This document shows positions 25,327 through 35,490 of a stretch of DNA of 64,000 nt, in pieces. The DNA comes from Prunella strophiata (taxonomy: Eukaryota; Chordata; Aves; Passeriformes; Prunellidae): assembly GCA_036583965.1 (NCBI GenBank), contig JAZBQD010000018.1, forward strand, positions 13,370,867-13,434,866. The letters run 5' to 3'. Within the stretch, counting starts at the first letter, position 1; each line of letters starts with the position of its first letter. The position numbers were made by a program, and so were the translations under genes. The notes beneath the pieces are model-generated. The model made no database searches and was not told where the DNA came from. It worked only from the letters and a program-made list of their open reading frames with translations.

Positions 25327-26470
25327 AACTAAAAACAACCTCATTGAGGCATTTATTTTTATAAGTTACAGCTCTCTGACACAGAAAAATCATTAAGTGA
25401 ATGTCACCCATTCTGCTCATTGAATGAGGCCAACATCCTCTGGGAAGAAAAAGTGAAAATAACATGCAATCATGTGGTCACAGGCTGCATATTTGGGACA
25501 TTTTGCAACTCTGGAATATTTGATTTTTTTGAAGATTTACCAATTCCTTAAGACCCATTTCTGCATGCTGCTTTGTTCACCCTTTTCTTTTCCCACATCT
25601 TTTGGCTGTCATAGCTGCTGCCTTACATCTGCCACAGGGCTGAAATCCTTTGGGGCAGGAAATATGCCTATGGAAAAGTCTGGATGACAACCAGCATTTA
25701 AACAGTATCACAGCAGGTGAAACAAGGCCAATCTAAGGCACCCTTTTAAGCCATAAACCAGCATTTCAACAAAGAGGAATCCATTGCATTTGGAAAGACT
25801 TTATTGGGCATATACCAAGTGTAGGATATGCCAGGAATCTGCGGCTGTCAAGGTGAGTTTTGCACTGAGCCTTCAGGAAAGTTTTAACCCAAACAATGAT
25901 AATCAACAGAGATAGTGACAAATGGAGAGGAAGTGGGGAAGAATAGTGACATTTGGTGCTGAACCATATGTGCGTGGTTTGAAAGACATGACTGAATTGT
26001 TTTTGGTGCTCTATTATTCTGACATTTAGAATGAGGCAAGTTTCCATTTCCATTAATGTACTGCCAACTCAAAGGGGAACTGTCGCAAATTTGAGACTAA
26101 AGAAAGCTGTTCCTCAAACTTCTCTTGAGCATAATCAATGCCCTCACTAAGCAACAGAGTAGTGTCACAGTGTAGACTCCAAATAATTATTATGCTTTCT
26201 GCCTCTTTTATATCTTGTGATTATATGGAATAAGCTGCATTTGACATTAGACCATGAATTTATACACAAATGGAGAACAACCAATGCATAGGGAGGTGGC
26301 TGACCAAAATTTTCTGATTGCTAACCTGGCACTGAGAAAGTAATCCAGCCTTGGGTGGAGGATGTTCAGGTAAAAGAATCCAAAAGCCTAAAATTTTACA
26401 AGTTTGGAGGAAAAGTACAATGTTCATTAGTTTCCTTTGCAGCTTTTAAAAGTACCTGCCTATCTTTACC
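25327..26470. other. Non-coding stretch, no gene recognised
   Basis: AT-rich unique DNA; no feature recognised. Confidence 0.55.
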
Positions 26471-26537
26471 AAAGAAATTAAAAAAGAAAAAAGAAAAAAA
26501 AAAAAAAAAGAGGGAGAGGGAGAAGAGAGAGAGAGGG
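26471..26537 (+). repeat. A-rich then GA-rich low-complexity tract
   Basis: A-runs interrupted by single G, including A18, pass into GAGGGAGAGGGAGAAGAG and (GA)n. It is a polypurine tract of about 65 bases. A poly(A) tail with a degenerate 3' end or a compound microsatellite are both possible. Confidence 0.9.
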
Positions 26538-26896
26538 CTGAAGGTGAACTAGGTAACCCAGGATCTGGTGAGGGGGCTCTGGACTCAAAGATTTGTCCCT
26601 CTTTGAAACAGCTCCTGGAAGCAGCTGTTCAGCAGCTTTACAAATAACTTGTATTCAAAGGACTCTCCTGACCTTGTGTGATGACAGATGAGCACAATGA
26701 CAGTGACATCACTTAGAGATCAAAACTGATGGGATGATTTTTCTCAAAAGCATCCATGCATGTTTCATTTCCTAATGAACTTTTCTCTCTTGTGACTACT
26801 TAATCTCTGAAACTTTGGTGGCAGTGGCTCAATTTCATTCTCCCTAGGAGGCAGTGACTGTTCTTCAGTACCATTGTCTTATTGATTGCATGTAAA

Positions 26897-26918
26897 TTTT
26901 TTTTTTTTTTTTTTTTAT
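26897..26918. repeat. Homopolymer T22
   Basis: An uninterrupted run of 22 T, with a second short T-run (about 12) beginning near 26937. Confidence 0.9.
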
Positions 26919-27630
26919 GGCAGGAGGTTGTGGGTTTTTTTTTTGCTTTTTGTATAATCTGGCAGGAGTTTGAGAAAGCCTCCAGTGTTATGTAGCAGAC
27001 TTGAAGCTCAGAGTTTGCCATTTCACCTAGGAATAGCAGAAGAGCAAATGCACCAAGCTTTGTGCCCTGTTATCAGCACTAACAAGTACTAAATCACAAC
27101 CTCCGGCTGATCCTGCTTCCCAGATCCTCTTGCCACTCATTCCTGAAACTCTCCCTCAGCCTCTCAAAAATTCATTTCCTTCCTTACTTCACAAATTCAC
27201 TCATGACCATACACGACCTTAGTGCTATCCTGTACATTTTTCTTTTTAGTTTGTACCAAATTCCTCACTTTTTATCAACTTGAATCTTTCAGTCGTTGTT
27301 GTGGTATTCCTCCATTTTGCTGGGATAAAAGATAAGGAAATGTACAGGAGTGAACACACTATGTATATACCTTGTTTTTACATAAATTATTTTATTGCCA
27401 GAAATAATAGTCCTGCATCTAAAATTCTTCATTCACCCACAGAACAAATGATACAAAGATTAAATGCCCTGTAATAATGAAGTGCAAAATCCCTCTAAAC
27501 ACCTCTCCATTTGGCCTCAATATTGGACCAAATGGAGGAAACAGATCATACCATGAATGAGAGCTAAGAATAACCAGTAGAAATGTCAAGAGGCACAGTC
27601 TGAATTTAACGCACATCATTTACCTTACAA
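26919..27630. other. Non-coding stretch, no gene recognised
   Basis: Unique AT-rich DNA up to the CR1 element. Confidence 0.5.
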
Positions 27631-28060
27631 GGAATCATAGAGCTGTAGAATGGCTTGGGTTGGAAGGGACCTTAAAAATCATCCCCTTCTATCTCCCCTG
27701 CCATGGATAGGCACACTTTTCACCAGACCAGGCTGCTCAAAGCCCCATCCAGCCTGACCTTGAATACCTCCAGGGATGGGGCATTCACAGCCTCCATGAG
27801 CAACCTATTTCAATATCTCACCACCCTCACAGAAAAGATCCTAATATCTGATCTAAACTTGTCCTATTTCAGTGGGAAGCCATTCCCCTGTTACCCCATG
27901 CCCTTGTAAAAGGGCCCTCTCCAGCTCTCTTGCAGCCCCCTTTTGGTGTTGCAAGGTGCTCCCGGGTCCCTCCAGATCCTTCTCTTCTCCAGGCTGAACA
28001 ACCCCAACTTTCTCTGGCTGTCAGAGCAACACAAGCACAATTCCTAGAAGTGCTGGAGGT
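27631..28060 (-). mobile_element. CR1 LINE, 5'-truncated 3' end
   Basis: The plus strand reads GGAATCATAGAGCTGTAGAA, TGGCTTGGGTTGGAAGGGAC, CTTAAAAATCATCCCC and CCTGCCATGGATAGGC. It continues with AGACCAGGCTGCTCAAAGCC, CCATCCAGCCTGACCTTGAA, CTCCAGGGATGGGGCATTCA, CTCACCACCCTCACAG, CCTAATATCTGATCTAAACT, GCCCTTGTAAAAGGGCCC and TCTTCTCCAGGCTGAACAAC. This is the reverse complement of the avian CR1 3' end nearly block for block, so the element is on the minus strand with its 3' terminus at about 27631. The last bases keep the 'aatcatag..tagaat' octamer microsatellite. About 430 bases remain of a roughly 4.5-kb element, with no reverse transcriptase. The short frames inside it on both strands are not genes. 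The copy is younger than the one at 3395. Confidence 0.95.
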
Positions 28061-28520
28061 TTGTAAACTGAGCATTGAATTTAACTCTCTTTAGGTACTG
28101 GGTAAAACACAAATTAGGACCAAAAAAAAACCCCTTCATGTGAGATGGGGGAATTAAAAAAAGCAGGAAAAAGAATTAACAGAGAAATGAACAAAGACAA
28201 ACAATCCCCCCCTAATCCTGTCACTCTGTCTGCAACGACCACTGACAAAAATAATACCTCATATAGTGATGCCTTCTGTGGAAATAAGCTGCAACTTCTA
28301 TGCCATTTGACATAAGTCACAAAAGCATCCTCTGGAGAAGTTCCCCATAGTTATCATTCTGCTCTGCATTTCACTTTCTGCCATTTGGTCTACAGAAACC
28401 ACCCACTGAACATTTGCCTTTGAAGTGCACCACCTTCTCTTAAGTAGCATGAGTGACTTCTTGGGTCCCTCTCAATTTGCCACAGACAGCTTCCGAAATC
28501 TCCAAATTGTGAGTTACTTC
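28061..28520. other. Non-coding stretch, no gene recognised
   Basis: Unique DNA; nothing recognised between the CR1 copy and the T-rich tract. Confidence 0.5.
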
Positions 28521-28538
28521 TTTTTTTTTTTTTTCTTT

Positions 28539-28574
<36 letters not shown>
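28521..28574. repeat. T-rich tract (T14-C-T4-C-T34)
   Basis: 54 bases, all T apart from two C. Read on the minus strand it would be a poly(A) tail ending a sequence that lies at 28575-28760, which contains GGCTCGGGTTAGCCTGGCAA and CTGCTGG patches. I could not match that body to a known gene or repeat. Confidence 0.95.
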
Positions 28575-28575
<1 letters not shown>

Positions 28576-31500
28576 GTGGAATTGCTCCAACATCTCAAAC
28601 CAGCAGCATTGGGGGGAAAGAACTGCTGGCTCGGGTTAGCCTGGCAAGGCCAGACCAAGAGTGAACATGATGATCATGGGCAAATGCTCAGAATAATGAT
28701 AACCTCGATTCAATCCATTGCAGCTGCAGACACTGACTACCCCAGATTTTCTTTAAAAGGCATGGGCTTTTCTCATGTGTTTAATTCATTATATACAAAA
28801 CACTGGAAAATTATACAGGTGTAGTACTCATTACATCTCAGTCCAATCTTTGACTCTCTGCAAAGTTTTCTCTGTCCTCTAAGACTTCCTTTCTTTGTAT
28901 GAAGGTTACTGTATTTTATATTCAGTATTTTTATTAGCCTCCCAATCAAACAGTTTTCTTTCATCTGGCTGGCAGTTCTTATTGAATTATTTGATAAACC
29001 TCTCATAAATCCTTTACATTTTGTTTATGTTGCCTTTCATGAAAAAATTGCTGCATGAAAACATTTGTTGCTGAATTTAGACCCATAAAGATCAGAAATT
29101 TCACATGAAAAAAATTACTGGCATGTATTTCTGCCATTCTCAGGAACATAGCTGCTAAATATTTCTTTACTGGATTATAGTGGAAGCTGTTTCAAGGAAA
29201 GCCCTTTCTGCCCATGCTTACTGTCTGGGTTATCATTTGAGAGAGACTTTGTGGACACACTAACTTCAATATAGTTTGGATGAATTCATGGCACTGAATA
29301 TTCATACAGCGTATGATACAGACACTGAACCCAATTTAGTAAATGAATACTTGTAATTTCACCAAAGCCCCTCTGAGAGATTATTATGCAGATTTATGAA
29401 GGAATATTGCTGAAGCAATTCTTGGCTGTGTTTTCAGTCACTGAGGACTTAAAGTATGTAAACCTAAAATAATTTCAGACTTATTTACTGTCATTGCTTT
29501 CATATTCTGAACCCTTCTGATATTATTTCTCTCATTGATTTGTATCCAGAATCCCCTCTGCTATCCTTGCCCTTGAGCAAAGAACCAGTGTCAGAACACC
29601 TATGAGCACTGCCAAGTTACTCCTAACAATATCCTTGCTGCCATAATGCCAGCAATCTGCTCTAATCCTGCTGCTGCAAAATAGCATTGCAGGCAGAGGG
29701 ATGTGTGGACACAGTGATGTGGGCAGTGTCACCCACCTGGAAACACAGACACGAACACACAACCACACTGTGAGCAGACTTTCACACCTCTTCTCTAGGA
29801 TGAAGATTACCTCACTCTTTTGGGACTACTGGTCTCATAAAAGGAGAAATTATGGAGATACTTGACCCAACAGCATAGTACAGTTCTTTAAAATTCAACA
29901 AGTGTACCACAGGCTGTTCTCTGTTTTTCTGATTTTATGGGCAGTATCTTTTTTAGAGCTGCAGACCCAGCTCCCATACCCACTGTAACATCTTCAGCTC
30001 CATCCCTCTGTCTCGGAAAGAAAGCTCATTGCCAAATGCTGAATATCTCTTAAAAAATTTAGATCAGTGTCCTTCACTCCAGTCAATGCTACCTCTTGTG
30101 TCCAGCCCATTGAGAGGATTAGTCACTGCTGGTCTAATGGGCATGGAGCCAGATCCCAAATCTTTATTCATATTGGTCATTTGTCCCTCATCAGATGGAG
30201 TCCTACCTCACATGAGGTGAGATAACACATGGGCAAAGTCTTTGGAACGTGGCCCACAGGCTTCAGAAGGCTACAGCAACAGTTAAATTTTAGCATACTG
30301 TAAATACCACGGCTCTTCTCAGTTACATTTCTTGGTATACAGTATAGTAACATATGCTACATGGAAGTGAATCGTAAAGGCCAACTTCTGCTCTTGGATT
30401 CAGATCTCCCTGACTTCAGTGAGACTGAAAAGCAAGGGAGCCTGGTGACACCTGCAAGCAGCAAGTAACCATGGCAAAGTCTCCATGGGGGAGTGGAGGA
30501 AATGATCAGCAGAGAATTCCTGAAGGGTTCTCGTGCTTCACATGAATTGTCACCCTGCAGCTCATTTCAGCCACGTTTGTGTAGTGAATGTGCACATTGA
30601 ACTCCTTCCACAGATTAATATGCATTGTGGTAAAGGCAAGTGAAGCCTACAGGCAAAAAAACAGGAAAATCTGCATGTCAGAGAGACAGCAATGAAAGAA
30701 GAGAACTGGAGATAGGTGATGATGGGAAAAGCACCTCTTTTTATTATTTTTTTTAAAATTATAACTAAATGATAGTTTATGAATTTATCTCAAGTTTTCC
30801 TGTTCCATACTTTTTAATTTTTTTTTTCTTTGCATTTCTTTATTTTTTCTTGGATTGTCTTTCTGTCTTCCTTTCTTCATTCCCTGATCCTCTTTTTCTC
30901 CTTGTTCTTCTGTGCTAGATTGACTGTCAAGATAGATATGGGAAGAGGGAACTATCTTTGAAAATGTCAAAGAGTAGCTGCAAGAAGACACATATTTGCA
31001 CACTTTACATGAAACATGTTCAACTCTACACAGAGAGAATCCAAGACAGCGAGCTACAGAAAAGTAATTAAAGAAATCTTCCTCCTTAGAATTCTGTAGA
31101 CACTAAACTATCACTGGCACAAGTAAAACAAGAGATGATTGAAACTTAAGGATGGGTCCAACCACTCTGCACTGTGTGAGGGAAAGTAAACAAATTCAAG
31201 CAATTTTTGGAGAGTGAGTCATGGTTGTATTTGAGTCAACTAGACCAATAAATTGCACGAGGCTTAAGGAAGATTTTCTCATTGTCAGAATATTCCCCTT
31301 CTTGCTGCACCCTCTCAACAGTCGCAATGAGCATCACAAGGATTGGAAGGTTTGAGAGGAGCTTTCCTTCATGGCCTTTTCAACAGAATCAGTCAAACTC
31401 TGTGAATGACAAATAAGTAGTACTTCATTTAACAACTAAATGCCAGGAAGTGACAATGTTGTTCCACAAAACATCAACCCAAACTTCTCCTGGGAGACCT

Positions 31501-33013
31501 TTCCAACACACATCTCAGATAAAAAACCATGCCTTGCAACATCTGAAGGCAAAACTGGTTGTGTCTGACTCACAATCAGCCTGGTTGAAGATCATTTTTA
31601 GGGGTGTTAATAAGAAGGAGTTTTAGGTCGTTCTTTCCAAACGCCTAATCCAAACACCATTTCCCAGCATTTAGAAAACTGGGCATGATGGGCAGAGCTC
31701 ATTCAAAAGCATGTAAAGTATTTCAGTAGACTGTGAATATACTTTATCTTATATTTTTCTTATTTTATATTTTATCTTTGATCTTATATCTAGTATATTT
31801 TTATGGTGTAGTATTTTCACAAGGGGTGATGAAACTTTTGAAATATAGAAGTCCCAAGTAGTCATGAAAAGGTTGTTATGCTGTAGTTAATAGTAAAGGT
31901 CATGCTTAAGGGGTTCCAACCTCTAAACTCCCAGTACAACCTGCTTTCTTGCAGCTCTTCCAATGGACCATGGACATTTTTCAAAATTTTCTTCAGCTCT
32001 TCTAGAAAATTTAATTTCATAAATGTGTTTCTGTAATTGATTCTGTTGAATAAAACACAGCAGTTTGGGGTCTAACAAGTAGTTTATTTAAAAAAAAAAA
32101 CTCAATTCTTTGATATTTAAAAACCAAGTCTCCAAGTCTGAGACATCCTAAGCAAAATTTTTCACTATGGATTTCTAGGCACTGTTTATAATATAAATGT
32201 AATTTTCCATTTGTTCAAATTACCAAAAAATTGGATGCAAATACTGGACACAAAAGGTGCAGAGTCTTTTCCAGGTTGCATAATATCCCCTGAGATCTGC
32301 TTTAAGTTCTAGCTGAGGGTTTTAGAAACCTTTTCCTTCTATTTGTAATTTTCTCTCATAAATAGCATGCTTCTGAGTAGAAATGTACAAGGCTCTAGAA
32401 CATGCAAGCCTGACGCTTGCGCCTCTTCATGAAAACTTCAGAGTGTAGAAAAATAAATCAGTTACGAAAGGATTTCTGAAAAGTGGAAAAAGTGATGTGA
32501 GTACAGCTGCAGGAAATTCATTTTATAATCTGAATAGCTGCTTAAGATTTTTTAATAATAACCACCTAGTTTTAATGGGGACATTTTCATATTGCTCATT
32601 CTGTATTCCTGAATACCCATCTGATACTTTGTTAGAAGCACTTGCAGTATCATTTATATGAAGCAGAACTATTCATTTTCCTTCTTTTTTCACCTCAACA
32701 AAATTTGCCTTTTTTGACTCTGAAAAGCCTCATCCCTTTCTGCTTGTCAGTGCTCTCAAAACACTGTGGGAAGATATTCAGTAAATCCCAAACACCTTAC
32801 TGCCCTGCTAACAACATCCATCATCATTCCCTCTCCCATATCAATCTTACCCTGTCTCTGCTTGCACTTGGTACCAGAAGGAGCTTGGAGAAGGTGACCT
32901 GCATGACTCCTATCTTAAGTTATCTGCCGTGGTCTCCCAGAAGTGAATCATGATCATATCAAACCCATCTCCCCGGCACTGTTTTGTCCTTAAGGCTTCG
33001 GCAATCGCAGAGA
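28575..33013. other. Non-coding stretch, no gene recognised
   Basis: AT-rich unique DNA. An AT-rich quasi-repeat built from TTATATTTT/TTATCTT lies at 31744-31804, and an A10 run near 32091. A T/C-rich low-complexity patch lies at about 30810-30910. Confidence 0.55.
31744..31804. repeat. AT-rich degenerate repeat (TTATCTTATAT-like)
   Basis: Successive TTATCTTATATTTTT, CTTATTTTATATTTT, ATCTTTGATCTTATAT units, irregular in length. Low-complexity DNA. Confidence 0.7.
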
Positions 33014-33069
33014 CTGACTAGAGACTCCAATCAACCATCTGGTGTCTGCCAACTGGAGTGTCTAGTCAG
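33014..33069. repeat. Inverted repeat / hairpin, 18-bp arms
   Basis: The left arm at 33014-33031 (CTGACTAGAGACTCCAAT) pairs with the right arm at 33052-33069 (ACTGGAGTGTCTAGTCAG). Sixteen of 18 positions pair, with mismatches G23/G60 and A30/C53 (last two digits of the positions), around a 20-base loop at 33032-33051. Two more pairs (one G-T) are possible just outside after one mismatch. It could be a short RNA hairpin, the remains of terminal inverted repeats of a tiny DNA transposon, or chance. No known microRNA was recognised. Confidence 0.85.
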
Positions 33070-35450
33070 GTTACACGGAATGCAGGGAGAAATGTGCTTT
33101 GTATCTGCATCCTCAATACGCTCCTCTCTCCCTGTGGGCCAAGCAGAATATTAAGCTGTTGAAACTCTGAAAGGTTAGGATGGCAGCAGAGGAAAACCCC
33201 AGATTTAAGAAGGAAATTTGAAGCTTGGAAGCACTTGTAGAATGCATGCACTAGCCCTGTACTGGGTAAAGATGGATTTATTAGGCAATGGAATGTTTTT
33301 CATGAGTTCCTTCCACAAATCTGCTTTTTAATAATAATTTTCCTATTCATAAGTGATTACAATGCTGTTAAGGGAGCTGATTTTTTACTTTAAACTCTGT
33401 TTGTCCTCTAATTAAAAAAAAAAAAGAAAAAAGGAAACATTAGAAATCCTGAAAAACCCATTATATGCTTTTTGCCAAATATTTTTCAGAGCAGGCTGCC
33501 TCGAGCTGTGCTTTTGCATGTACTGTTTCACTCCGTGTATCTTGAGATGAGCCCTTCCCCTTAGATATCTCATTTTCATTTCTCCCCTCCCAAGGATACC
33601 AGACAACTGGAAATACAAATGCTTTGGCCAGACCTAGTCTTACCACATTACTGAATCACATGAAAACTCTTACTAGTTATAAGCCCTTAATAATAAGCTT
33701 CTTACTCAACTGGTTTCCTTCCACCATGACAAGTTTTATCACAGCCTTGCACAATCACAGCACCCTGAAGTGGTCATTTGGGGAACTACTTTCCCAAGGT
33801 GGTCCACTGTCTGCCTTGGCACTATAAGCTTTTAGGCTGAGGGCACTGAGGGCAGGTCCTCTGTAGCATCTTGGTGCCTCAGTGTTCCATCTTTGAGCAC
33901 CAGAAGCAGTCATTGTGTCCTTGAAGAGTAATTTTCATAATACCACTCAGTCCTGAGTTATGTGCATCAGCGGTTCGTGGCCTGATTTGACAGGTAATAT
34001 CACCCATGATCTTGAAACTGGGCAGGAAATTTCCATAACTTTCACTGATTTCAATAGGAACTGTAAACTGGCGCTAAATTCAGTATTTTGTTTCTACAGA
34101 TTAGGAGAGCAGACATAGGGCAGTTCTGAAATTCCATCCAACACCTGACAACCCTTCCCAGTCAGAGAGTTGTTGCACGTGTGTGTGGCCTGAGGTTTGG
34201 TCTAAAAAATGTGCTTTCCCTCAGAAGCTGGATTTTATACAATCACCTGACCAGTCTTGTTCATGTTTAAGACCACAGGTTCCTCTTTACATCTGTTCTT
34301 CAACAAAGTTTTGCCCTTTGCATTCCTCAAATAAGGAGTATCTCTGCCTGTGAAAGGAAATTAGTCCCATGAAGGCACAAATGGAACAAGAATAAACAAT
34401 TTCTCATAAAAATATGAAGGGAAAACAGAACAGTTGCTGTTCCATATGATTCCATATAAATTCTCCTTTAGGACATCCAGAGGCTTGAATTTTGGATTGA
34501 TCTTTGCATTCTCATTTTACCTGTTCCTTTTAAGGAAAAATGCCTGCAGTGAAATCTAGCTAGGAAAAAAAGAAATTAGCTATGAATTTTAGCCAAGTAC
34601 AGAAAATCATAAGAAATCAAATTCTTAACTTCTGAAAACCAGCTCCTCAAAACCAGCATGATGAGATCAGTTGATCAGACCTCTTTGTTTGCTCAGTTTT
34701 AGCCAGGGCTGCCCATGTGTTACACACTTAGAGAGCACAGCTTTGTCTAAAAGCACAGCCCCAAAACAACTACAACGGAACAATAATAAATCCTGGGGAG
34801 GCAGTTCAGACTATATTTACTATATACCATCTGCACCGAGCCCAGAGAGACATTATGTTCCACATTCCCTGTCTGTGCTACAGAGAGCTTTTCTGATGTG
34901 TAAACCATCATTTATCTTGTCTTTGATTCCCTTCATGTGACCTTTCTCAGAGCATGGCAGTATAACATCCTCGCTATGGCAGGCTCCAGGACCATTTGAG
35001 GACAGGCCTCATAAAGCCTGCCTTTAACATTAATCGATCACTTTATTATGGAAGTAAATCAAAGCAGTTAAACTCAGGTCTTCAGGGAGTTGAAGGTCAA
35101 ACAGGGAAAAACAAACTTTATCCAGGGAAGAACACAGAAAAATTCTATCAGCCCCATCCCTTTGTTTTTTCGCCTTAGAGGCATGACAAAAGCACGTACT
35201 ACACACACCAGTTAGGCAAGCACAAAAGCAAATATATATTAATATACACAAAGTGTTTGACTGCTTCTTACTGCCTCTTCATCTCTTTATGCCAAGCAGT
35301 TTTGCAAAGCCCTTCTTTCATGTCCTGGAAAGCAGAGGGTGAAGAGGGGAGGGTGGTCAGGAGGGGAATACAGACACACTGGCCTTCCTGACAGCTCAGC
35401 TGGAGGGGGAAAGGAGGAGAGAGGGGTGGTGCAGAGGAAGGCTCCAACAA
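33070..35450. other. Non-coding stretch, no gene recognised
   Basis: Unique DNA. A short A-rich run lies at 33414-33432. At about 34041-34065, TTTCACTGATTTCAATAGGA resembles a widespread old amniote repeat motif ('tgacttcaatgggag'), but the match is too short to name. Confidence 0.5.
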
Positions 35451-35490
35451 ATCTGGTCTTTGTTCATCCAGATCTGGTCTTTATTCATCC
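35451..35490 (+). repeat. Two-copy 21-bp tandem repeat
   Basis: ATCTGGTCTTTGTTCATCC, AG, then ATCTGGTCTTTATTCATCC. One base differs between copies (G to A). A recent local duplication. Confidence 0.85.

Noticed and set aside
33966..33990. CAGCGGTTCGTGGCCTG, resembling a hAT/Charlie terminal repeat
   Set aside because: Only about nine consecutive bases agree, and no matching inverted end or 8-bp duplication was found.
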